NCBI GenBank assembly: GCA_001275005.1
Contig: JWZX01003355.1
Span: 1 to 36,509 of the forward strand
Reading direction: 5' to 3'
DNA length: 36,509 nucleotides
Origin: Chrysochromulina tobinii
Lineage: Eukaryota > Haptophyta > Prymnesiales > Chrysochromulinaceae
A program made the position numbers and the translations under genes. Below the pieces are notes generated by a model. It did not search any database, was not told the origin of the DNA, and saw only the letters and a program-made list of their open reading frames with translations. Below are positions 24,001 through 31,530 of this stretch, piece after piece; the stretch's first letter is position 1, and each line of letters begins with the position of its first letter.

Positions 24001-27000
24001 TTCCTCCGGTGGTCACACCCCCGGGCGGCCCGCCGTTCACAGTCACCTGGTCGATTCGCAGGCCGTAGTAGCGGAATCGGTACGTCGTGTCCACGTACTG
24101 CTGGGCGTTGAGCGTCACGAGCACGAACGCGGCCTCGGCCTCAGCGATCGCCGTCTGATCATTGCCATATTTGGGTATGGTTGCCATATTTGGGCGAGCG
24201 GCACACGTTCAGTGAGGATCAGAGGCACTCAGGGGCCATCAGAGGGCATCGGAGGCACTCAGAGGGCATATGAGGCCATCAGAGGGCATCGGAGGCCATC
24301 AGAGGGCATCAGAGGGCATCAGAGGGCATCAGAGGGCATCAGAGGGCATCGGAGGGCATCGGAGGGCAGCACGCACCTGATTGGGCGAGCGGCACGTCCA
24401 CCGCTCAGGTAGCAGCTCGATCGGCGGTGTGTCGGCGATGTTATTCGACGTGACGAAGCGGCAGCTCGCAAACTCGGTGTTGCCCCCGAGCCCGTGGAAG
24501 CCCTGCCCAAAGATGCTCATGATGTAATCAGAGGTAATCAGAGAGGTAATCAGAGGTAATCAGAGGACTCACCTGACCAAAGATGGTCATGATGTAATCA
24601 GAGGTAATCAGAGGTAATCAGAGGTAATCAGAGGACTCACCTGCCCAAAGATGGTCATGATGTAATCAGAGGTAATCAGAGAGGTAATCAGAGGTAATCA
24701 GAGGACTCACCTGCCCAAAGATGGTCACCACCGTGCCGCCCGAGAAGACGCCTGCCTGCGGCAGCACCGACTGCACCGAAGGCGGGTTGTAGTACGTGTA
24801 GTTCTGACCCGTCCAGCGCGGATCGCGCCCCGACTCGAGGGCGAAGCCGTTGAGGGCGAGCCAGAGCTGACGCGTATCGGTCAACTTCGTGGGTGGGCTC
24901 TCGCACACGGCGGCATGCCCGCCGCCGAGCGCCGTGGCGCGCGTGATCGTGTAGCGAGGGTTGTACGCGGCGTTCGTCGGCTCGCCGTACTGGCACGAGA
25001 GGTACGCGCCGCGATCGAGCGCGTCGAATCCAGTGCCGACGAGGGTGACGAGGGTACCGCCTGTCCGATGACCGCCCGAAGGGATGATGCGCGCTACGTA
25101 CGGGTTGTCATAGTATTGGAAGTTGAGGCCCGTCGCACCAAAGTCGATGGCGTTGAGCGAGAGGGTGAGGTTGACCGTCTCGGCAGCCCCGATGCGTGCT
25201 GGCGGCGCGAGGCACACGATGCGCCGATTCGAAAGCTCGAGGGGCTGCGACTCAGGCGGCGGCAGGCTGAGGGTCTGTGCCAGGCTCGCGGCCAGCATGT
25301 CCACGATCGGGGCCTGCCAACGGCAGCGCACGAGGCTCGACGAGAATGCAAGGAAGCCCGAGCCCACGATCGTGACTGCCGTGCCCCCTCCCTTGGGACC
25401 ACCCACGGGGGACAGCCGGACGAAATCCTCGTTGGATGAAACCCCGGCGCCACTCCCCTTGGGGCGGGGCTGCTGATAGTACTCGAACGTGAAGCCGGCG
25501 ATCGGCTCGAAGTCGGTCTGCGCGCCATTGAAGGAGAGGGCGATGCTCACGACGGCGGGCTGTGCCGCCGGCGGCGTCGTGCACACGATCATATGGCGCT
25601 CGAGGACCTCGGCTGCCACGAAGTTGACGAGCCCAAACCGACACAACGCGTTCCGCGGGTCGGTCGAGAAGACGTCAAACGGACCTCCTAGGATGGTGAC
25701 CGAGGTGCCTCCGCGCGTCGGACCGCCTGTCGGCTCGCTTGCCGTGTAGTTCGTCGGCTGCTCATAGTACAAGAAGGAGACGTTGAGCGCGTACAAGTCG
25801 ATCGCGTTGAGTGCGAGCGACATGTTGCGCCGAGCCGTCGTCGACTGGGGGAACGAGGCGACGACGATGCGATTGGGCGTGAGCACGCTCGGTGTCGTCA
25901 GGTTCGTCAATGACGTGTCGCCCCACCCGACGCGCACGTCACTCACGTTGATGGAGGCGTACGCTTTGAAGCCACTCCCGCCCAGAGTAACGACGGTGCC
26001 GCCGTCGACCCGCCCGCCCGTTGGGTGGATGGACGTCACCGTGAACGGCTGCACGAAGTACGTGAAGTTCAGCGCCGTGTCGGGCGTCACGGCCACATAG
26101 TCGCGGTCGTTGAGCGCGATCTCAAGGCCCACGACGGTGGCTTGCGTGAACGGCTGAGCGGCTGTCCTGCACCAGAGCTGCGTGTCGTCCAGGTACTGCG
26201 GGATGGTCACCTCCGTCCCATCCCATCGGCATCGCGCGTTCCCCGCCTGCGCGCCCCCCAGTCAACGGCCGCATGCAATTAGAGTGATCATCAGCGGTCA
26301 TCAGTGGTCATCAGTGGCCATCAGCGGCCATCCGAGCTCATCCGCGCTCATCAGCGCCACTCACCTGCGCGCCCCACCGGGCGAATGCCGCGAGGCCCTC
26401 GCCATGGATCGTGATCACCGAGCCGCCGAGGGTGGGGCCCGCCGTCACGGGGGTCAGATGCGTGAGGCGCGTCGGCTGCACGAAGTAGGCATACTCGAGG
26501 CCGTTGGTGTGGTAGTCTTGGCCGTTGAGGGCGATCTCCATGTCGGTCACCACCGGCGACGAACGCACCGGCGAGCGGCACACGACGCGCATGGGCGTGA
26601 GCACCGTCGGTGTCTGGAAGCTCACCAGAGGCGTCACGGCGTCCTCCGCCTCGGTCACATTGGTAGACAGGCAGGGGCGCAGCTCGACATTCGAAGTGCT
26701 CAGAGGCGCCGAGCCGTCGAGGTAGGGAGGTGCACTGCCCAGCCGACGCAGGCGCGTCTGCCCCGGACGGATGGAGATGCGCAGCCCCGAGCCTGATGAC
26801 GGGAGCCATCAGATAGGATCAGAGGCCATCAGAGGCCCTCCGAGGCCCTCCGAGGCCATCAGAGGCCATCAGAGGCCATCAGAGGCACTCAGAGGCCATC
26901 AGAGGCCATCAGAGGCCATCAGAGGCACTCGGAGGCACTCGGAGGCCATCAGAGGCCATCAGAGGCACTCGGAGGCACTCAGAGGTGACGAACCGCCTTG

Positions 27001-28495
27001 GAGTAGATTGGTAGGCGCGGCCTGCGAGTCGCCGCCCGACACGGCGCCTGGCGTGACGCGTGCGTTGATGGCCTTGAGGGTGAGGCGACGCGTGTCGAGC
27101 CACTCGCCCGTGTACGTATCAGCCAAGCGCACAGGCCCGCCTTGCCCCCTGCTCGAGAAGACGAAGAGTTCGTCCACCTGGCGCGAGAGCCGCAGGCGAG
27201 GGTATGAGGGCGATCGTGTGTGAATGAGGGCGATCGTGTGTGAATGAGGGCGATCGTGTGTGAATGAGGGCGATCGTGTGTGAATGAGGGCGATCGTGTG
27301 TGAATGAGGGCGATCGTGTGTGAATGAGGGCGATCGTGTGTGAATGAGGGCGATCGTGTGTGAATGAGGGCGATCGTGTGTGAATGAGGCCCATGCAGCT
27401 TCGATCCAAGGTCATTCGCGCCCCGCCCAGGCATGACTCCGAGCCACGCCTCGGAGCCATGTAACGTACCTGTGGGGAGTGAGGGCGTCGTGATGAGCAC
27501 TTGCATGCCGAGCCACGCCTCGGAGCCGTGTAACGTACCTGTGGGGAGTGAGGGCGTCGTGATGAGCACTTGCATGCCGAGCCACGCCTCGGAGCCGTGT
27601 AACGTACCTGTTCACCGGTGAGTTGGCGCGAGAAGCCGTTGAAGGCGGTGGCCGCGAGTTGGATGCCGTTCGTTGGTATATCGAAGATGACCGAGAGAGG
27701 CACCGCGCCTGTGAGTGCATCGGCTTCGCACCCGTCCGGCTGCGAGCCCACGCGGAACGCTACGATCGAAGGCTTGTCGGTGAACCGGCACCGGATCAGT
27801 GTGTCCGCGAGGTCGATGTGGGACTCGTTCAGGTAGCCTCCCGTGAAGCCGATGCCCTCGATCACGACCTCGGTACCGCCGGTGACGGGCCCGCCCGTGA
27901 TGGCGGCGTTGGTGAAGTTTGCGGGTGCCGGGTAGTAAATGTACGTGAACCCCGTGTCCATCAGGTTCGGCTCAATGAACGTCGTCCCTACTGTCGTCCC
28001 AGCGAGCGTTATGTAGCGCAGCGAAAACCACAGGCTGACTAGGCCCGACACGCGCGGGTACGACGGGCACTTGAGCATATCGACGCGGCTGATGCTGGCC
28101 GGGACGTCAAAGGTGGCGCGCAGCTCGGGCGTCACGGTCACCTCGGTAAGCAGCTGGGTCGCCTCCGTAAAGTATTCGGGCGGCACCTCGGGCAACGACG
28201 CCTCATCGTCGCTCCAGCCCGACCGGTCGGCCTGCTGTCGCGCAAGGATGGCCTGCTCCCAGTCCTGCGGATTGCCCCAGTGGCATTTCACGCGGTTGAG
28301 CACGCCGGTGCTGATCCGGCTGAACTCGCGGCCGACGATCGTCACGGTCGTGCCGCCCTGCACCGGCCCGCCGGTCGGGTGGGCCGAGTAGACGGGTGGC
28401 GCTTTCTCGTTATGGCTCGTGCTCCGGCTCCCAGGAGGGAGTATGAGCAGCAGCGGCAGCAGCAGCAGCGCTGTGGGAGCACGCCTGCGCGCCAT
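1..28495 (-). CDS. Giant secreted TIG/Ig-like repeat protein (14 exons in window, C-terminus missing)
   Basis: Exons in order of transcription: 28495-27608, 27177-26994, 26792-26365, 26246-24711, 24502-24377, 24154-23906, 23829-23572, 23461-23208, 23116-19046, 18890-18200, 18113-17139, 17065-8162, 8021-3522, 3352-1. Every junction keeps phase if one extra T at 8749-8752 is discounted, giving at least 8805 residues and an open end at position 1. I chose the ATG at 28495 because it opens a signal peptide (MARRRAP, then a run of Leu, then PPGSRS); a GTG 23 codons upstream has no such context. About 10 TIG domains (GG...GGT.VT..G.GF, then CRFG/CRWG and LNG.DF...YY.P) are followed by about 32 Ig-like modules, 4-5 more TIG domains and about 11 more modules. 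No membrane segment lies inside the window. The protein is probably secreted or on the cell surface, as an adhesive or structural fibre (inference from TIG/Ig-like folds). I recognise no named orthologue. Confidence 0.9.
610..722 (-). other. Cys-rich insert with CDDGGFGAEFTRCPYGSDC motif
   Basis: The frame gives CPETCAHASDGTCDDGG, FGAEFTRCPYGSDCTDCG and PR. C..C..ASDG.CDDGG.G.E...C..G.DC.DCG.R is a compact Cys/Asp motif that I remember from many haptophyte and other algal secreted proteins. It probably forms a small disulfide and metal-bound knot. It interrupts the loop after the last strand of one module. It is one of the reasons I place the organism among the algae. Confidence 0.6.
2722..2893 (-). 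other. Cys-rich insert with GDGCDCACGAHDPDC motif
   Basis: Within a module of the giant protein the reading frame gives WRCGFATYGTGDGCDCACG, then AHDPDCDD, a spacer, and CMPGQVCVAPGVCSG. The GDGCDC.CG..DPDC pattern is one I remember recurring in extracellular proteins of algae and some bacteria; the family name is not known to me. The eight or more Cys in about 57 residues imply disulfides and hence an extracellular location. Confidence 0.6.
3353..3521 (-). other. Intron 13 of the giant gene (169 nt), family B
   Basis: Donor CACAGG|GTTCGTCGCG and acceptor CCTCATCAG|GTTCGTCACG, phase 2, giving HWLLTG-FVTPVVG. A 14-nt stretch is shared with one mismatch (3340-3353 and 3509-3522). The array has two parts: GCGTCTGATG units, then three copies of a 22-nt unit containing GATTGCCTCCCTCATCA. 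Confidence 0.85.
6010..8021 (-). other. Second TIG/IPT cluster with a possible SEA-like segment
   Basis: The start of this exon resumes TIG-type sequence, with GGSTLGGTIITLHG, GGPLQGGTVVHLEG and GGPSSGGTLITVYA starts and a degenerate GPSSGGTRWVM copy; a fifth, YAPQAGPIM, is broken. LNG.DF and YY.P motifs follow most of them. Between about 7005 and 7560 lies a different segment: a strand reading RRVTFRVNLGIDQVPAGS, a helical stretch FEAALRQDLAASL, then LQVVRIVSES and a Ser/Gly-rich linker. That order resembles SEA-like domains of algal extracellular proteins, but this is only an impression. Having TIG domains both before and after a long module block suggests the gene grew by segmental duplication or fusion. 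Confidence 0.7.
8022..8161 (-). other. Intron 12 of the giant gene (140 nt), family B
   Basis: Donor GGCCA|GTACGC and acceptor CTCCTCAG|GTACATG, phase 2, joining DYSGQ to YMTTPLF and so an Ig-like module to the second TIG cluster. The array includes CCTCTGATGG, CCCTGATTGC and CCCTGATGAC. Only GTAC is shared between the two ends. A stop in the intron ends the frame running in from the upstream exon. Confidence 0.78.
8747..8752 (-). other. Apparent +1 frameshift (extra T) in the giant gene
   Basis: On the minus strand the module reads GDSLFIYF and then meets TGA, while the expected continuation DRLTDRGG lies one base further on. The sequence is TAC TTT TGA CC; with three T instead of four the frame is continuous. 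The exon (17065-8162) is 8904 nt, and only 8903 nt fits the phases of its two flanking introns. A homopolymer miscall is the simplest reading. UUU-UGA-C is also a plausible +1 slip site. Confidence 0.8.
17066..17138 (-). other. Intron 11 of the giant gene (73 nt), family B, 17-nt duplication
   Basis: Donor TGCACG|GTGCGC and acceptor CCTCATCAG|GTGCGC, phase 0, joining NNTCT to VRPRDALVIRN. GTGCGCCCGCGAGACGC is identical at 17138-17122 and 17065-17049. The filler is about 20 nt of other sequence plus CTCTGATTGC and CTCTGATGAC units. Confidence 0.92.
18114..18199 (-). other. Intron 10 of the giant gene (86 nt), diverged 27-nt duplication
   Basis: Donor CCGATG|GTGCGC and acceptor CATCATCAG|GTGCGC, phase 0, giving CYAGPM-VRSASIRDPDNAD. 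The 27 nt after the donor (18199-18173) match the 27 nt after the acceptor (18113-18087) at 24 positions, so this copy has aged. The intron ends in a short GCTGATTG array. Confidence 0.9.
18891..19045 (-). other. Intron 9 of the giant gene (155 nt), family B
   Basis: Donor AATCG|GTACCTGATTACC and acceptor CTGATGACAG|GTGGGACC, phase 2, joining RFRNR to WDLLGPYTP. The array is made of CCTGATGACCTCC units, a variant without CTCTGAT. No convincing flanking duplication. Confidence 0.8.
23117..23207 (-). other. Intron 8 of the giant gene (91 nt), family B, 9-nt duplication
   Basis: Donor GAGGG|GTACGACGA and acceptor CCTCATCAG|GTACGACGA, phase 2, giving RVEG-YDELATEAGD. GTACGACGA is present at both ends. 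The body alternates CCTCTGAGTG and CCTCGAATGA units. Confidence 0.85.
23462..23571 (-). other. Intron 7 of the giant gene (110 nt)
   Basis: Donor ACGCAG|GTGAGT and acceptor GCCGCAG|GTCGCA, phase 0, joining EMTQ to VARCLWGG. It separates the TIG cluster from the first Ig-like module. Its body holds short GATCTGGATTGATCTGGATG repeats rather than family A or B. Confidence 0.85.
23830..23873 (-). mobile_element. Family A introner-like unit, copy 1 (intron 6 of the giant gene)
   Basis: In the transcribed sense it runs TGCATGCAAGTGCTCACCAC, then GGCGCC, a short variable pyrimidine stretch and CCCCACAG. It is flanked by a perfect 32-nt duplication. It carries its own acceptor and a CTCAC that could be a branch point. 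Confidence 0.85.
23830..23905 (-). other. Intron 6 of the giant gene (76 nt), family A with perfect 32-nt duplication
   Basis: Donor CTGCAG|GTGAGC and acceptor CCCACAG|GTGAGC, phase 0. The 32 nt starting GTGAGCAGGGAGCGG occur identically at 23905-23874 (intronic, giving the donor) and 23829-23798 (exonic, coding VSRERLLCAT). The remaining 44 nt are a family A unit that brings the acceptor. Confidence 0.95.
24155..24376 (-). other. Intron 5 of the giant gene (222 nt), family B, 15-nt duplication
   Basis: Donor AATCAG|GTGCGT and acceptor GATCAG|ACGGCG, phase 0, giving CRSPNQ-TAIAEAEAAF. The body is an array of GCCCTCTGAT and GCCCTCCGAT units. A 15-nt piece of the upstream exon end (plus-strand TTGGGCGAGCGGCAC, 24381-24395) recurs inside the intron at 24190-24204, about 35 nt before the acceptor. 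Next to it a 14-nt piece, TTGCCATATTTGGG, is repeated twice. Confidence 0.85.
24503..24710 (-). repeat. Intron 4 of the giant gene: three complete intron units in tandem
   Basis: Units at 24710-24641, 24640-24573 and 24572-24503 (70, 68 and 70 nt) each begin GTGAGTCCTCTGATTACC and end ATCTTTGG(G/T)CAG. The unit end copies the end of the upstream exon, where CATCTTTGGGCAG encodes the TIG motif TIFGQ. Splicing out all 208 nt joins TIFGQ to GFHGLGG in phase 0, a perfect TIG sequence. Each internal boundary is CAG|GTGAGT, so it can act as 3' and 5' splice site at once. Confidence 0.9.
26247..26364 (-). other. Intron 3 of the giant gene (118 nt), family B, 12-nt flanking duplication
   Basis: Donor GCGCAG|GTGAGT and acceptor GGGCGCAG|GCGGGG, phase 0, restoring the TIG motif RWGAQ-AGNARCRWDG. 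The last exonic bases before the donor recur at the acceptor: plus-strand CCTGCGCGCCCC at 26246-26257 and 26364-26375. The interior carries GCTGATGA and GCTGATGG-type units. Confidence 0.85.
26793..26993 (-). other. Intron 2 of the giant gene (201 nt), family B
   Basis: Donor GGCG|GTTCGT and acceptor CGTCATCAG|GCTCGG, phase 1, giving LQGGSGLRIS across the joint. The body is a tandem array of CCTCTGATGG and CCTCTGAGTG units in the transcribed sense. I see no clear flanking exon duplication here. Confidence 0.8.
27204..27389 (-). repeat. 20-nt tandem satellite (9 copies) inside intron 1
   Basis: On the plus strand the unit is ATGAGGGCGATCGTGTGTGA, repeated nine times without visible variation. 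It contains the palindrome CGATCG. In the transcribed sense it is pyrimidine-rich (TTCACACACGATCGCCCTCA). It ends about 25 nt before the intron's acceptor. Confidence 0.95.
27470..27507 (-). mobile_element. Family A introner-like unit, copy 2 (intron 1 of the giant gene)
   Basis: A 38-nt unit with CATGCAAGTGCTCATCACG, a GACGCC variant of the core and CTCCCCACAG at the end. It is identical to copy 3, 69 nt away, so the pair arose by tandem duplication or by repeated insertion at one site. Confidence 0.85.
27539..27576 (-). mobile_element. Family A introner-like unit, copy 3 (intron 1 of the giant gene)
   Basis: Identical to copy 2. It is flanked on both sides by the 31-nt GTACGT segment that supplies the donor of intron 1. 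Confidence 0.85.
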
Positions 28496-28832
28496 GGTGG
28501 GGCCTCGGTGAGCGCTCCGCTTTGCTTGGAAAAGGCACAAATAAGCGTTGAAGTGGGCGGTCAAAGTTTGCAGAGTGCGGGGTGCTTTGGTAGCATGTGG
28601 TAGCCGGCGGCCCGGTGACTCGTACTGAATTCTTTGACACTACTGTACGATTTCCCTGAAGAAAGTAAGAGCCGAGCCGTGTGGAACAATTGAAATGTCC
28701 ACGTACTCGTGTACTGTTGTACATTGTGTCTTGGAACTTACCCCGGAATTTGCCGGTTGCAACACGGACACAGTTTCGTCAGAAGCGCCGCGTCAAGCAC
28801 ATCGAGGTCCTGTGCGACCTCCGAGAAAGCTC
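28496..28832. promoter_or_regulatory. Divergent intergenic region between the giant gene and the prolyl-tRNA synthetase gene
   Basis: These 337 nt separate two start codons that face away from each other, so promoters and 5' untranslated regions of both genes must lie here. The sequence is richer in A and T than its surroundings. I see no clear TATA box or repeat. The synthetase frame is open back to an ATG at 28695, so the protein-coding part could begin there instead. Confidence 0.5.
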
Positions 28833-31085
<2,253 letters not shown>

Positions 31086-31530
31086 GCACGCGTTGGAGCA
31101 CGAGGAGAGCGAGAGAGATTTGTAACCGACCAAGCTACCCTACCAATTGGCGGGACAGCCATACTCTCACGAGGAGAGCGAGCGCTCTACCGCTCCTTGA
31201 TTGCTTACCGCTGAAGACAACGACCTATCTAACGCCATCGCCGCAGCGTTCCAGAAAGAAGAAACAGCCGTGCGTGTATCTATAGATAACGAGTGGAGGT
31301 GCCGGGGCGCAGGGGGCGAGCGTTCTCATGCGATGCAGATAGAGTTGCAGATTCCGCTTGCCGATGCGTCGCGTGTTGGACGGGAAGTTCGATGCTACTG
31401 TATACAACAAAGCGTCACTTAATCTAAGACACACCCGGGTCCGGGGGCCGCGGCCGGGCCGGCCACGACGGTTGTCAGGCGCGGGGCGTCTCGAGACCGG
31501 GTTGCACTAGAGTGCTAGAGTGCTGACACG
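31086..31530. other. Convergent intergenic region without a recognised gene
   Basis: These 445 nt lie between the stop codons of two genes that point at each other, so they hold both 3' untranslated regions. CACGAGGAGAGCGAG occurs twice, near 31098 and 31169. A very G/C-rich stretch lies at about 31436-31475. I see no AATAAA and no reading frame I would support. Confidence 0.6.

Larger units (their letters stand above)
27178..27607 (-). other. Intron 1 of the giant gene (430 nt), with two family A units and a 20-nt satellite
   Basis: The donor is CAG|GTACGT and the acceptor CGCGCCAG|GTGGAC, phase 0, joining ...LTGEQ to VDELFVFSS. From the donor the intron holds two contiguous 69-nt units, each GTACGT...CCCCACAG, then a third copy of the 31-nt segment, unique sequence, and a 20-nt tandem repeat at 27204-27389. 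No stop codon occurs in the frame running in from exon 1, but the length is not a multiple of three, so retention would shift the frame. Confidence 0.75.
27439..27607 (-). repeat. Three copies of a 31-nt segment separated by two family A units
   Basis: Copies at 27577-27607, 27508-27538 and 27439-27469 differ by a single base. On the minus strand each begins GTACGTTACA, so each carries a potential 5' splice site. The two 38-nt spacers are identical family A units. The period is exactly 69 nt. Confidence 0.9.
23572..28495 (-). other. N-terminal signal peptide and first TIG/IPT cluster (residues about 1-1223)
   Basis: Seven exons encode a leader followed by about ten TIG/IPT domains. I see domain starts such as GGPVQGGTTVTIVG, GGPVTGGTEVVIEG, AGPTLGGSVITIHG, GGRVDGGTVVTLGG, GGPTRGGTSVTILG, GGPKGGGTAVTIVG, GGHRTGGTLVTLVG, AGVFSGGTVVTIFG and AGPKRGGTRVTLTG. 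Most continue with CRFG or CRWG, a C-x-x-P turn, LNG.D and YY.P, the layout usual for protist and fibrocystin-like TIG arrays. TIG domains are Ig-like folds found in plexins, Met and large protist surface proteins. Seven of the gene's 13 introns (including the one closing this block) sit in this 5 kb, far denser than in the rest of the gene. Confidence 0.85.

Noticed and set aside
24230-24376. The CATCAGAGG arrays as ordinary intergenic microsatellites
   Set aside because: All arrays I found lie within introns whose removal restores phase and protein motifs, and they keep the same orientation relative to transcription.
27204-27389. CRISPR-like array
   Set aside because: The 20-nt units are directly adjacent with no spacers, and the setting is a eukaryotic intron.
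27178-27607. Reading intron 1 as exon (protein with repeated HTIALIHTRSPSFT units)
   Set aside because: The frame is open only by chance of a 20-nt repeat. It leads into the wrong frame of the next exon, whereas splicing gives an in-frame Ig-like segment VDELFVFSS.
28695-28832. Start of the prolyl-tRNA synthetase at the ATG at 28695
   Set aside because: It is in frame, but the 46 added residues have neither signal nor domain character, and they would hide the hydrophobic leader that begins at 28833. It cannot be fully excluded.
31130-31200. tRNA-like stretch on the minus strand (GGAGCGGTAGAGCGCTCG)
   Set aside because: It resembles a D-arm, but there is no matching T-arm (GGTTCGAATCC type) or closing acceptor stem at the right distance.
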